Positions 11,101 through 25,334 of a stretch of 64,000 nucleotides of DNA are shown one piece after another (the first letter of the stretch is position 1; the number at the start of each line of letters is the position of its first letter). Below the pieces are notes generated by a model. That model had not been told where the DNA came from and searched no databases. It saw only the letters and a program-made list of their open reading frames with translations. The DNA comes from Fasciolopsis buskii (Eukaryota; Platyhelminthes; Trematoda; Plagiorchiida; Fasciolidae). The position numbers were made by a program, and so were the translations under genes. Location of the stretch: positions 1 to 64,000 of the forward strand of contig LUCM01004946.1 of NCBI GenBank assembly GCA_008360955.1. The letters run 5' to 3'.

Positions 11101-14100
11101 ACAGGGAAATTCTACGTTAACACTAGAGAAGAGGACAAACAGAGACTATACCGAAATTCGCAACTAGCAAATATGCAAATGAATTGCGAATTTAAAAATT
11201 ACTTTTACCGTTCTGTTTCAAAAAAGAAAATTGGGGAACGTAGAAAAAACCGTCATTTCTATCACCCTATCTAGTCTGTTTGCACATTAGAAAGATTCTA
11301 CTGACACCGTGGTCATTGATTGTGATGGAGGTATGCGAAAAATTTAGTCCTTCTGTAGAAATGAAAAAGCTTTTAAGACCAACTATCGAGACAAACCCAG
11401 TAAGCGCAAAACAATGTGACAGGTAACTTAGATGGGAGAAAGAATCTATGCAAAATAAAGGGTCAAGATTCGAACCTGTGTTAAGTATCAGTGATCATGC
11501 ACATTCACTAGTGTTTAATAAACATTTTTTGGGTATGAATTATATCACACCCTTTTCATCCAGTCAACACCAAATCCCAGTGAATGTACTGGTTAAAATC
11601 TGCGTAAGTGTTCTGCAATTTAGTCAAAGAGACAGGCAAAAAGGACGGTAGATAAAGAAGACGAAAGACATAGTTGCGGGATGCTGACGGATTGAAGAAG
11701 TGTGCAACGGATATCAAAACTTATGGTCATATTGATATCATAAGACAACCGACAGTTATCCAAACCGTGACGTCGGGTCATTGGTACAGATAGACTTGAT
11801 TGCAAACAAGGATACAGTAGGTACGTGTTTTAAACTTCTGTTGCGCGCTGATTACCGGAAAAGGTTAGCTTTCAGCAAAACAAAGCAAGTACGGTAACAT
11901 AGCGCAGTCTTTTTTACACAAAACACTGCCGATACAGGCTACTCTTGACATGAAGATAACATCAATTGGCTTCTTTGCACAATTTAACCCATTTGCCGGT
12001 TCGCTGCAGTCCATAATCGAATTTTTTATTGCTTATTTCTCACATGGCTTTAAGTAAGAGGTTGAAAGGAATAATACGTAATGTTAACATCCCGCTTTGC
12101 TACTGTTTGACTGGATAAAGAGGACTCCGTGCTGCAGAAAATGGAAGAGGTGTAACTGGAATTACTATTGGTTCGACAAATAGCAAAAGTTAACTAGACT
12201 AGTCCGTATCGAATCACAGAGATCCGAATGCCAGATATCTGGTCAAAGCAGACTGCAAGACAAATGTTCAGCCGAACAAACTAATGTTTACGTAAAACAG
12301 GGTTTTAAATTCCCGCAATAATTATGCATCCAGTCGTTATTGCTTTTCTGCTGATCGATTTTCTCGGTTAGAGCACGGTTAAATAAAATAATTGACTTCA
12401 ATGTTACCATTTGTGATACGTGCAGTCTGATCGGAATATACGTGTATTATAACGCTTCAGTGATTCTTTAACATGAGAACGGAAGTGCGAACGCTGATGC
12501 TTTTGATATGCCTGCTGTTTACTAACAATCAGAAAGAAACATCTAACAAGCACTGATGAAAGACATCTAATAAAAATTTCCTCGGAAAATTGACGCACAC
12601 ATGCCGTTTGACTGTGACGTCTGTGTCTGAAAGATCGCGCATTTGCTGCACATAACCTGTCAATTTTGATGTTACCAACTTCAGCTTCAGAAAAGCTCTC
12701 ATGAATCAGATTTGTCTTGAGGACTATCCTGATATCAGCCGGACACATCTAATTACGGCGTCATTTTCTTTCTACTGCCTAGCGAAAATTGAAATTAAAA
12801 TTTGTTCGTGTTTATGCCAATCGCCAACTACTTTTATTTATTAATAACCGATTAAATGATTCTTTTAACTCCTGATCAAAGACACTAAAACTGATTGTCA
12901 TGGCGCTGTAGGACCCTAAATGTTACGTTTAGTTTAATAAATGCAACTTGATACCTGTGGTGCAGTTGAGGATAACTTGTTGTTTGAATGTATCCTGATG
13001 CTGAGTGGTCTCGCTTAAGAATAATGTTTGACACTTTTAGTGTTCCTATTTTCAATCCACTCAAACGCAATTTATAATTCTATAAAGTAGTTCTTCTACA
13101 TAAGGAACTTCTGTAAATATATACAAAAAGCCTCTTTACCGCCCTTGGTCAAAATAATCTACTTTTTTAATTGGCCATACACTTATGAACACATTAACTG
13201 TGGGTTATTGTTAAGTGCAAAACCTCATGGTCAAGCTCTCGAATATGCAAAATTTAATTTCGGTTATCGCCGTCGTTCATCTTTTTGAGGAGCAAATTTC
13301 TTTTTCGGTCATCACGAACAGCTTCGTTTATCTATTCGCAAACACTCATAGTTGCAACGTAAAGCCCTAAGGTTTTCTGGGTTACCTTACGAACCTTTTC
13401 TTTTGGAAATTTTTGTTATGGTATCTTTAGTTTTGTGTTGTTTTCCTACATCTGCCGATGACCTGATTTACCAAAGTTGCTTCGGTATCTGTCTTTCGTT
13501 GCATAATTGCATTTAGTCCCTAGATTTATTTTGTTAAGTGCGCGTAAATACTATGTACACTTGAGTATATCTCGTTGGCAAAAGAACACTGGATCTGGTA
13601 TAAGCTACGCTATCAATTTTCAACACTTGCCACCTGCGATGTGGCAGACAGAAGAGCATATGATTGATTGCTTGAGATACCCTCCGTTTGCAAAGTTTTG
13701 AGTTTGTTTTATTTGCACCTTGAGGAGCAGATCTGATTGAAATTGGGTTCCTTTTAGGCCTGGAAAAGGTTGTCCATCGTAAGTCTGAATTAAACTAAGG
13801 TTTTACAGTAGAGGTTTAGTCTATTTTCATCTTCTTTGTCGCCGATACGAATTGACTAATCAAATGTTTTCCGAAACTCTAGGAAGATTGATAGATAGAT
13901 ACTACTTTCGAAAGTACAAATTCGATGCACCGAATCCTAGAATCATTTTCTGGACATAAGATAGCAGATGTAGGTGGTCTATTTGGCGAAATTCTTACTC
14001 AGACTGTGTATTTCTAGGATTTTGTTGGTTGCAGCTAATGAAGTTTAACTCTAGATTTTCTTTCATTATGGGTCATTCCGAATCGGTAGACTTGCGATTC

Positions 14101-15623
14101 CCATGAAGAAGCGCTGCTTTTGTTTATTTCATCATGGGTACTCCCTAAATTGCTATGGATCTGTCAGTGACTACACAAAGAGAGAGTTTGTCCATCAGAT
14201 CGAAATAATTACCAGCAGGATATCAGTAGTCTTTTAGATCTCTATGCTAAACGAAAGGTAGTGGCAATTTTGTAATTTGGATTTGGTAGGTTGAATTTGT
14301 TGTTCATCAGTCAGCGTGTATTTAGTCATTTGATTTCAGGACAGACTGCGACAATTTTATTGAAACCACTATCAATCACACCATATTTTATTCTGGACAA
14401 ATTTATTTATATTTTTGATTGACTTTTGATTCTACAACAGCAAAACTTCAATTACTGGATGTCAATGCCTCAATAGTTATCAAAAATCATACTTCAATTT
14501 CATGACTTTTAGTTTACCGTCGACTCCTTCTGAGAGTGGCTTACATTGCTTTGTAGTCTAGAAAACGAAAACTTGCACTACAAGTACTGTCATTAGAAAG
14601 TCCGTAGCACTGACCTTCAACGATCAGAATTATGAAAAAAGTGAAAATGATTGCAAAAATTCGTCACAAATATTAGTCAATGGAACACGAAGACAAATCT
14701 CGATTTAGGAAATCTGTCGTTGCACCGCCTGCTTATCAAATACTTGTGGTCGAGTAGGAGTATGACAAGAAATTTGAAATGTAGTCTTATTAGATCATTT
14801 CGAGTCATGATTGAGTAAAATATCTTTCCCAATAAGTTGACGAATGAAACGCAGAAGACATTTTAATCAAACTGTTAAACAGTTGCAGCAATTAAGACTT
14901 CTGTTTCATTTTTGAATGTTTCCCTTGAGAAAAGAACCGCATAATCTGAATATTGTTCCTTCACTTTCACTGCAGCAAAACAGGATCATAGCTTTTCAAC
15001 CTGTCTGAGCTTGCGCAAATGGTTATTTTGAATTGACCAAGCGATAAAAATCTGGACAGCATTAACTCACTTTTGATACGATAAGTCCTTCCATGAAGTC
15101 CTCAGTCAGACGAAAACCCCACGGAGGACCGTTGCGAAGATGTAGATTGCGCTCGACGTATGTCATGATTGAAGTTGGATGTCACTCTTCGAACTACCGG
15201 TAATGACTTTGGTAGTATTCTTTAGATAATCAGGCAGAAATAACTTCACTTGGTCCGGCTTGTAAATTCAAAAGCTGTTTCCTTTGGTTGATCGATTAGG
15301 AAAATGTTCCTGACAGAAAATAATTTGGTTTTCGCTTTAGCTTTATGGCAGAAACAATCAGATATCCATACGTTGATTCGAAACAACTACTCCAACGAAA
15401 ATTTCCATTTACTTTGCCCATTCACCGGGCTTTAAAGTTGCATCCGATCTGAACAACGTTCATACCAACCGGTCAAGAACTTCGGGTCGAAACCGGTCAG
15501 TAGATATTTAGAGCCCAACCTTCAAATCGATCAAGCTGGAAATATCAATGAATCCAAAAATCCGTTTTAATCAAGCTTCCTCTTGTACCAAACACCCACA
15601 CACGCAAACTTTTACTGGAAAGC
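5104..15623. other. Long stretch without a supported gene
   Basis: AT-rich sequence that may include upstream introns of the minus-strand PDZ gene. Open frames are short and in conflicting phases. The longest is a 114-codon minus-strand frame at 12404-12748 with no domain. A minus-strand frame at 6104-6391 has fairly balanced amino-acid use but no convincing splice sites. I see no RNA gene and no intact mobile element. Confidence 0.45.
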
Positions 15624-16031
15624 ATGGGCAAACGTACTAACGGTGCATGTCCACCCATTTCATCTCCCAATCCCCTGTTGGCCCTGTTGAAGGTCAGCAC
15701 ATCGACTTCGAAACCAATCCCGAGTTTTTTCGCGAGTTACTGTTCTGTTCTATATGGCCCCTGCACTAAGTATCCTTTGGGTGCAAGGACACATGTGTGC
15801 ACAGCATTACATTGGAATAGCCCCAGAACACGTGCTTATGGGATGAATACTGACAGAAACGCCCAGCCAATCACAATGTTGTGTGCCTACACAACCGCTG
15901 GAATAACTGCTGACCTGACCGGATTGCGAGAGTGTGTAGCAAAGGTGATCGACTTAAAATCCCAATCCCACCGTCCATTTTTCAAACTTTTAAGGGGGAT
16001 ATTTTGCGACCCTGTCTTTTTATGCAACTGA
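15624..16031 (+). other. Unclassified GC-richer open frame of 135 codons
   Basis: The longest ATG-initiated plus-strand frame in the left flank that does not belong to a repeat I can name. The peptide has no signal peptide, membrane segment or known motif. It contains runs such as THVCTALHWNSPRT that look like real protein or an antisense reading of a repeat. The DNA is richer in G and C than its neighbours, which could mark an exon, a decayed repeat or a CpG-rich patch. No splice sites around it convinced me, and the opposite strand is also partly open (15887-16156). Confidence 0.25.
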
Positions 16032-19000
16032 AAAGGAAAGACTTGAAGAAATATGATCAAGAGCCTTAATAAATGGAAGCTGACGGTAAATAAATGGTTC
16101 AAATTAAGTGGAACACGTACCACTGTTTCTTCAATGGCCTGCAGAACTTTTCGCATGCAACTTCACTGTCTTAGTTAAGAGGTGAATTACCAGACATGCA
16201 TATTTGGTTATTCCTGGGAAGTGATCAAACAACCTAGTTGTATTGTAGAAGAAACTGTTTTCTGGTACTCATATTGTGCATACGAAATTGTGATTTCGCA
16301 CTTCATGACCTTTTACTTATGTTATGACACTGTCTTGATGTAAGTATTTAGAACTTCTTACAATCTGTCGGGATATATATAGGATTTTATACAGTGATAA
16401 GTGTATCGTCCATATTTCGACCAGGCTCATGTACGCAAGAAAACAAGGCAAATCGGTCAAATAAAGTGATTGAAACGGCCAATTTTACCGCTACCTATTA
16501 TAGAAGATCAATAAAGTTAACTGCCCAGAGTGTTCGTCTATTTCGCACCAAATCAAGTAAATCTCCAGTAGAGAAGTTTGCATAGAAAGGTTTTACAGAA
16601 ATCATTACAAACAAACTGAAAACAATGCAGCAAACACCCTTCAATAGTGATAACTTATGCCTTCATCAACGGTACCCTAAAAACTAGCTGTGAATTTTTT
16701 CTTGACTACAAGATGTTCATTTCTATCCAGCGCGACTGAAATATAAGTGAATTCAGACGGCATCGCTGCTAAATAAACGTAGATGTTCTTGGTGTTGGTG
16801 CACCTGGCTATAAGCATTTCAGAGCATACACCGTGTAAAAATAAAAAGGGGCTGGAGATTTACTAGTCAGATCCATTAATCATCATAAAATGTGGTTATA
16901 ATGCAAAAAATTGTATTTTTACTGTGAAACGATTAAGTAGTGCTTTTGAGAGTGAGGAAAGTTGTGCTCATTTATTTGTGGGAGTGCTTTTTGAAATCCG
17001 ATGCAAAGAACTGTATATGAATTGGTCTGACAGCCAGTTTGGTCAGAATGTGATTGCTTAAGACAAGAGGAACCAAAATGGCACGAATGATTAGTTTGCA
17101 CGTTGGCGCATTTTTTAAATCGTCTGACTACTAGATCGAAATTCGATGAGAAACAAATTGGAATTGATTTTCTAACCCGATATCAAATGGCTACCGTCAA
17201 CAGCTTCCCAAGTTCAACATGAAAGTAGTCAAAAAGTTGTTCAGATTATGGCTATTCCGAATCGTTTGCTAGACCAACCAATTTTATCTGGTAGTGGTTT
17301 TGTCGATTTAGCAGGTCAAACTTGAGCCAATCCGAACATAGCTTGTTCGAATTCAGCAACAATCCAGACAACTACCACACGCTACCTAGTGGTTCTATTC
17401 ATGTTCCATTTTCTTGGACCGCTTAGAATAATGATGCAATAATTAGCTATAGATTTGTGCATAGTATTTCTGAATGAAAATTTTCAGTTTCATTTACTGT
17501 TCTCAATAGTGATAGTGCTTTTGCATCCAATAGGCTTAGCCGCAGCTGCCGTATTTGAACAATTTTCCGATAGTTTTATGCGTACTCTCTTTCAGTAAAA
17601 TTGATCAGGCCTACTGAACCTATCGAGCTGTTTTCTAACAATTATTAGAAATTGCCTTTAGTTTTACTTGATTTATTCAGGGGTTCGCTTTGCGAACACA
17701 CTTATTACTGCACATTTTCATGTCAACTGGGTCGCTGTGTCGGGGCAGGAATTCTGTAATCTGCCGCCCGGTGCCGAAGTCGAACATGTGTTTAAATATG
17801 TGATTAAACCAACCTATAATCAATGACCACTTTTGAAAAATGCGAATTTTAAAAGGACAGAAAATCTAACGTCCATACAAGGATCACCATATAACGGACA
17901 AGTAACAACTGAGCTTTCAGGTTAAATCTTTTACACCGAGGTTAGAACGCACTTGACAAACAGGACAATTTGTCGTAATTCGTTTCCTTTACTGACCTAG
18001 AAAAGCGGAAGTGGTGAAATTGTTGTCAGAAAATGTTTGCTAAGTTAACTTGGTCACTTACTTCAACTTGCATCGATTTTTTCGGATATCCTGATGCACA
18101 CTCTTTCGCAGTTTTTTAATTCTTCTTGATTCCCGAGTGGTCCTACCACAGTGGTAATCTTAAATAGAAAAATACATTCTCATGACAAAATAATGGATCA
18201 CGAGAATGACAACGTCATATTTTCCCAATTCATCCATTAAAACTCTTAAGGTGAGTTGACAGCAAAGTGCAGATACGAAAGATTATTATCCAGTACTAAT
18301 TTGTTTGGTCTTTGTCATGTCTTGATACACCGACTTTAGGTAGCTTGGTCCAAACGATTTAGCTAATATTTTTCAAGTTCTTGTAATTTCGCGATTTTAT
18401 TGCGGCACAGGAAATGTACATCAGTATCGTTTGCCGTCCAAACGATTCACTGGACCGGTTTGTAATTCCCTCTTAAATTGCCCACGTTTGATTATCGCTG
18501 ATTTGTTGCACAGTCAAACAAGAACAGTTTAAATCTAAAAAGATCTTTCATCTGGCATTAAAATCATACCGCGGCCTATGCAATACCGGTTGACCGTCTA
18601 AAACTATTTTATTCACATCTGATGGGACAACATAAACTATCATTATTTGCATCCGAAACTCGGGTGTGACAATGAGTTTTCGGGGATACTTTCCTCTTAC
18701 GGAGTGGGTGCTCTACAAAAATGACACATCGAGAAATAAGCACGTACAAGACTGGACAACATTCGACTGTATCATTTATCCAGCTATGTAGTTAACAATA
18801 AGGCTGACTGACTGATCAAGCAATATTTAATATCGATGTCCCCAGAACAGTCGTTCCAAAAGATCGAATTTTTGCATTCCTAAAGTGTGTCCCGCCGCAT
18901 TATTCACACAGACCACCGGATAAATTCAACCGTGTCTCAAACGAAAGGTCGTAAGTTGGAAATGAAACGGTTAAAGTATTGCAAGAATCATAAATTTACA

Positions 19001-22000
19001 TCCGGCTCCCAATGAGCCTGTCATTGTGATAAGGAACTAACTCTTAGTTTCAGAACTACCATTGACTAGTGACTCTGGCTGAGTAACATATTTTATTCAC
19101 TTGGTATATTGGCCCATGCAGACGGAGAGGCAGGCACAGACAAGTAAACTGCAAGTAAACTGCAAACATTTGTTCCCCTTGGTTGAGCGACACATTTTCT
19201 GCGCTAAATGGTAAAGGACAGCATAATGGTTCTAAGAAAATGTTGATACTAGCGAAAAAAGGTAAAAAAAATCTGCCGAAGATTTATTTCCATGCCTCTC
19301 TTCCGATAGACTCAAACCCAAAACTGTCAGCCGTCGGATTTCGTATAGCAAATTAATTACAAAGGTCTTTTGTTATTTCAGTGCTTCGAAATAAAAATCC
19401 CACCTGGTGGGTTACCACAAAGTCCATTGAAGACATTTATGACAATTAATTTAGTAATTTGTTCTTAAATGATTCTGATGATTGTGCCTAATGGTACCTT
19501 GGATGGCAACCTAGTGAAAGTTTATACAAATAAGGTTGTTATTCAAAAATAAACAAAATATCCGGTGACAAGCATCAAGAACGCTATTCTTTGGCTGTGC
19601 ATTGCCATCTTCGTAATGTCCCCACGACTCGAACCGGATAGTCAGTATAACACGAAAGTTGTTTAAATAGTCGTGTGGAATAATGTCAGACAGTTGACTG
19701 ATTTTCTCCGCTACATGACTGAGCTCTCCTGATAGCATTAACTAAATTTTCACAAAATATCGCACTATCGTAAAAGGAATGGTATGCAAACATAACAAAC
19801 CACCTAGCATTGTTACCCAAATTATGTGGCCAGTTTTTCATACTTTTGGTTTCATGTCAAACAATAAGTCCGTCGAATCAGAATCCGTGAGGACTTAATC
19901 ATCAATTATTGCAGCCTGATTGTATCAGATATACGAGGACTGGGAGCAGCACTGGAAATTGTGCATTCAAACTATAATGACCTGAAGGTCCGTAGACACA
20001 CTATCTATCGGACGGTGCATAATAAATCATCCCCAAACCGTCTGAACAAAGTAACGTCATGACGTCAATGCATACGCAAACCGTTTTATGAAGAAAAAAG
20101 AGCCACCAACATGAATTTCCATTTCGGAAATCAAACGAATTATTGATCTATCTTAGACGAAAAATATTCGAAGAATATTGTTGTTTCTTCTGCAAAAGCG
20201 CACAACGAAATTCCCATCTTTATTTTTGATTATCACACCCTCAGGTCACCTTTTTGAAACGTTATTAGATTTTCTTCTGCGGTGGTTGTTTATTGTTTTC
20301 GTCTAACAAGCCCAAAGTTGGCAAAAGCAAACCGCTACGTGCAGAAATTTAAAAGTCAGCAACACCTATATATACCGACTGGCACATTTCACGTGTTTGA
20401 TTCAAGCCGACGAACAAACTCCAGTTCGCAGTAGCTGTGTTTTGTTAGGAATTTCGCACAATGCTGTACAGTTGTGTGCACAAAAATACGATCTAATTTG
20501 TCTAATAAATGGATTAAATAAGACATGCACAATTGTTTCCGTTATTTCTGTTTTATCACTCCATTGTGCAGTGACTGAACGCGAGGTGCTTACTTGATAC
20601 CAGTTACCACGAGCGTGAGGTGGCAATGGCCACGGAGCCGGAAACTGATAATAAGAAATATGGTACGATTTATTTGAATTACTCTGTGTTGGTCACTACT
20701 AGACAAATAAAGACATTGAGTGTTTCCTTTTGAATTGGATTAAACCAGAATGTTTTGTTAATCGAGGGTAGCTTAAATGATGTAGTATCTTGTAATGTAA
20801 ATAACGACGGATTCTCGAACTCGATAAACACAATGATACAACCAGTGTTGGAACGGTATAAGCAATAAGTAGGGCCGCATTAAGTGAAGCCTCGAAATTT
20901 GAATATATCTCTGATTGGCGATTAAACTGCAACCTATTTTCTGCTGCTAGATAAAATCCCTCGCATTTGCCGCTGGACTATTCTTTCTATGTTTATTCTG
21001 AGCTTCCACTTTAGTCGCGGTGCGTCGCTATGATTTCTTTACCAGCCGCACAACTATATAACACACCGCTGAAGAACGTGTGATAACAAGCAATGACAAT
21101 GATACAGAACTCAAACAGCTCTTCAAATCTCCTTAGAAAATTAATCTATTCGCTGGTTGTTCAGGAGGCGCAAGATGAATCCAGTTCAACAATGTCTTTC
21201 TCAGCAAACATGATTGTTAATACTGACAACGTGAATCATCGTATTTTGGATGGCGTCGAATGAGTTAAGCTCATAAATAAAGTTGATGGAATTGTCTTCA
21301 TTTAGGAGATGTGAATAAGGACATTATTTTTCTTTCGTCCTCCCTTTGGACGACTGTTAAAACCTTTTGCTTGATGTTTGTACTGATTATCTACAGGATG
21401 CCTGAAGCAACCGGATGTTCTCGTATTTGACAATAAAGTCTAGAAGGACAGACGAAACTGAAATCTGAAGACAACCTGATTTACGTCTTTTCGCCTGAAG
21501 TTGAGTAACAAGGTGTATTGCACTGCAATGCCCAACAACTTTAAAACGGTGCACCGGATAAGCAAGACAACTATCCCTGCAAAAAAGTACGAAGAGGATT
21601 TTGCGTAACCAGGGTATGTAGATTATTATTCAGATGATATTACAACATAACTGTACTTTTATAAACAATATTTCTTCACCAAAATTGCGTCAAATTTGTG
21701 GGTTGCGAATAGGCCATCTAATCCTGCCACGTAAATTAGTAGATCCGCTTTAACAACAAAACTAAACACAAGTAGACAAGTGAAAAGCCTGAATGCATTG
21801 CTTTACGGTTGTGGCCGGGAACTGAGAGTCGCCATCAGTTTACTCATTAAGTTGTACACATTGGAGCTGGTTGCATTTTGCTGTTCTTGACAATGACAGC
21901 AAGTGTTCTGGCGTGATTCATCAAAATGCCCGATCAATAATAATTATCGCTTATCAAGCTGTCACTGAATATTTCAATGAGAGCCTTGATTCAATGTTCA

Positions 22001-24645
22001 GATTCTTTCCATTTGAGTGAATTCATCTAATTATTCATCGGCAATTGATTTCAAAAGCTAAAATAGTCAGTTTAAAAGCAACTGATGTGAATGTCCGAAA
22101 ATTACGTGACTGTGTGATGATAGAATACGGAGTTGCTCGCCAAAACAGGTTTACCCACAACATTAATATTACTAGCTTAGACACACCACGAACAAATCGA
22201 AAAATATCACTTGAGACTGTTTATATACCTAAGACAGATGGATGTCAACGGCATTTGACTCATGGATCCCCGAGAAGGACACGCCAAACAAAAGAACCGA
22301 GGTTTAATCTGCACCAAGGTTTTGAATATGGCAGTGTCGGATACCTCAAGTTTGAGCTGTTCAAATTATGCTTGTTTGAAGAATAAACAAACCCCTCAAG
22401 CAGGACATACTGAATGTTAACGGTCCGAAGAAATCCCACGAAAAGAAACAGAATGATGAACTAAAATGAATTGGGCATGCAAGTGACCAGATATGATTGT
22501 CCTTTTTCAATGCTGAAATTAGATGACAAACAAAGTCAACTTATCATCAGCTATCATTATACCCCAAACTCATGCAACAAATGTCATATAAACAGTTCCC
22601 GGTCCATATGGTCACAGCACGAATAAACTGGAAATCGGATTTGTAATACCTTAGTTCTGCGAGAAATGGCTAAACTTTTCAATAATGACTAGCGAGCAAG
22701 CACTGGAAATTTAGTCGATTTCCGATTTTAGCCAGCATGACGCATAACGAGAGTGCAAGGAGAAACAAATAGAGATGAAATCATAGGATTTTAACGCTGC
22801 ATTTTTAGAAATCCAACACCAATAAATAATGAAAGCCGATGGGCCCGCCACCATCGGTAATTTTTTGGTCATCTTGTTGTGGCACCCAACAACTGCAGTA
22901 TAACATTGCATTTATCTCATACTCCAAGAAGTGTTAGAATTTCTGCGTTAATGTGCACTGGTTAGGTAGCTGATTGAATTATCAGATCAGGATATAGAAT
23001 AGACCTTGGATAGGATCAGTATTCAGAGCGCGCCATGGTTTTATATGAAGCATACCTTGCACGCGTTTGTGATTACACCCCATTTACTTCAGACCGAAAG
23101 AAAAACACAACACAATGATATCAGGTTAATTAAATTCTAGTAAGATGAACCACGGTGTTTCTTCTGAATGCTCTGCCGTTTCATCAGAGGTGTACTTTTT
23201 TGGAATCCGAGGAATATTTCTGTCGTCACAATGAGACGATTGCTCCAAAAGTGCAGAATTCTGTTTGGCCCGTACGATAGGCTCTTCGTATTTTATCTAT
23301 GTAAAAGTGAATAAGTTTTTGGGTCAGCGCTTTCAAACAATTTATTTCAGTAATATCCATTTTGTAAGTGTTCTGCAGGTCATACGTCATGAATCACGAT
23401 GAAAATTAACGGGTTCTGCAATCAAAGCTCTCCACCCCATTTACCAAAGTGCAGTATAATCATAATCCCTATTTTCCGCGGTGATTAATCCATACCGCAT
23501 ATCCGCAGACTGTTTGAACTTTCAATATTATTCAATTGTATATGAACACTCGTATTTGTAATGTCGGTAGCAATCTGCATCCGGATTACACAAACGGAAT
23601 TTTGTCGGTAAATACAGATATTTGCAGCGAATTTTGGATGTGACATGCTCCATCCATGAAATACGTCCTCATGGCATAGTTTACTTTTTAATATGTTGTA
23701 GACAGTGGCCTAGTTTAGTTTAAATTCCTGGAAAACCTTGAATGCACAAATTTAAATTAATTACCTTCTTTAATTAAATCATTATTCTCTATATAGCATT
23801 ACCAGATAGTTTCAGTGTTTCGTGTTTATTACTTCACAGTCACGATAACGAAGTAAACGAGTAGCTCTGTGCATCTATGTTACCTTGACGCAATGTCATT
23901 TCGGATATAGATCAAGAACCCCTTTTAACAATACCTATCGTTGTCAAGCATGATTACTCATCCGACCTTCCGAAACATCCAGTTTTGTCACTTTCGCTAA
24001 TATTATCATCGTTTGCTGGTACCTCTCAGAGTAATATTAGTTTAATTCGCCGGAGACGGTCACTGTTTTACTGACCCTGAGACTAGAACACCGTATACGG
24101 TGACCAAATCCCTACTCGGACTAAGTGATTTGACAATCTGTAGCCTCTGGCTTTCTTTCACTGTCGTTATCTGCAAACAGAACGTCTTACGAACCAAGAC
24201 GATGAGCTATTAAAGCGATTATTTCCGCTCCCATGTTATCGCCAAATAGTTTTGTAATTTGTTCATTCTGAGCCTCTGGCTGATTTTGGTTGCAGCAATG
24301 CATTTACTCCTTTTCAATGGAAACTTGCCCTCCACACAGATTGCACAGTATTTTATTCATCACAAATAGGTTCTCATTTCTGACTGTTGATTCTGCATGA
24401 ATTATTTTATCATCACCTCAGAAAAAGAAAATCACTTTTAAGAAATCTCCCAACGACAACCATTGTCTCCATTGTAATCCTCGTGCGTGCCACGCATTTT
24501 CTTCAAAGCTCCCCAAAGCCACACTCATTCATTCTCACTTCAATATTCAACCTTCGTAGCATGAAACTTTCAGTGCTCTAGTGGTTCAAAACTCGACCTG
24601 TCTATATTGTCTTTTGCTGTGCTTGTTATTTCACATTCGTCTCAG
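16032..24645. other. Long stretch without a supported gene
   Basis: AT-rich, with short scattered open frames in all phases. A small tandem duplication of an 11-bp unit (AAGTAAACTGC twice) lies near 19142-19165. A 113-codon plus-strand frame at 22045-22386 lacks an ATG start and any motif. Nothing else is supported. Confidence 0.45.
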
Positions 24646-24858
24646 ATTGTCAGTGCATTTCAAACGAACTTTTCAAGTGTTGCAGCTTTTGCCCCTGCGA
24701 ATCATGAGTGTAACTCCAGCGGGTACCATATGGTTGCAGAATTCCTCAAAACAGAACTGCAACCTACGTGTAACGGGACCATACCAAACATTACATTTTG
24801 GTTAGATTTCAAAATCTTGTATGGGGAAAAATATCAAGTAGAATTTCATTGTACACCT
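24646..24858 (+). CDS. Candidate exon of a secreted or ectodomain glycoprotein
   Basis: A possible 213-nt exon. A long pyrimidine-rich tract ending in TCTCAG (24640-24645) precedes it, and a GTAAGA donor follows at 24859. It encodes 71 residues in phase 0 with three cysteines and four N-glycosylation sequons (NFS, NSS, NGT, NIT), an unusually high density that suggests an extracellular protein. Read through the acceptor, the same frame also encodes a hydrophobic run (LSFAVLVISHSS) that could be a signal or membrane segment if the site is not spliced. I do not recognise the family. The next open frame (24972-25334) is in a different phase and also carries sequons. The two may be parts of one gene, or pieces of a decayed gene with a frameshift near 24860. 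Confidence 0.35.
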
Positions 24859-24971
24859 GTAAGACAAGCATTATCACCGCTGAGAATTTAATTGTGCAAT
24901 ACTTTAATAAAATTTCTGGCAGTTTTATCATCCCAGTGAGTTCCATTAAAGTAATACTTACCGACAACTGA

Positions 24972-25334
24972 CCAGGTAGAATCGGAAATAGCACAAACGA
25001 CACCAGTTCAATAACTGAGACTGCAGGTGAGATAACAGACATGCGAAATCCAAGCCTTGGCTGGAAAGCAACCATTGTGGTTTGTTTGGATTCCCGCACA
25101 CCGCTCGACAAAATTTCTGATGAATTTGCCGGTTCAGAGAGGCACTACGCTGAGATCCTTGTGTTTGGACGGCAAACTATGTATCATAACAGCTGCGGTC
25201 ATCAGCTTAGCGGAAGCACCACAACTGTTTATCCAGTGAATAATGGTTACCTCCTTGTGTCACTCGGAGAAATGTTCCAAAGAATTTGTTGGGAACGGAG
25301 ATGTCTGTGCGGAAAAATACCTATTGTTGTATAG
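24972..25334 (+). pseudogene. Open frame following the glycoprotein-like exon, possibly broken
   Basis: This frame is open from a TGA at 24969-24971 to a TAG at 25333. Upstream of that TGA the same phase stays open to about 24830, and it reopens after the TAG to about 25468. Roughly 210 codons with only two stops is longer than AT-rich random sequence should give. It begins GNSTNDTSS, with two sequons and Ser/Thr-rich sequence, and has several cysteines near its end (QRICWERRCLCGK). The phase differs from the 24646-24858 exon, and no clean splice pair reconciles them. Either a real exon starts at the AG before 24976, or this is a pseudogene with one frameshift and stops. The family is unknown. 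Confidence 0.3.

Noticed and set aside
11466..11482. Minus-strand GGTTCGAATC, a tRNA B-box-like word
   Set aside because: No A-box at the right distance and no cloverleaf pairing around it.
12404..12748. 114-codon minus-strand frame as a possible protein gene
   Set aside because: No motif, no splice borders, and biased towards His/Arg/Ser as in antisense or random frames.
17684..17698. Hairpin GTTCGC-TTT-GCGAAC
   Set aside because: Six-base stem without conserved neighbours, expected by chance in a window this long.
23150..23200. CTGATGA ... GAAAC on the minus strand, suggestive of a hammerhead ribozyme core such as those of flatworm SINEs and PLEs
   Set aside because: The sequence between the two core boxes cannot form helix II and no helix III closes. 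Other CTGATGA sites near 9531, 12552, 33650 and 38377 also fail.
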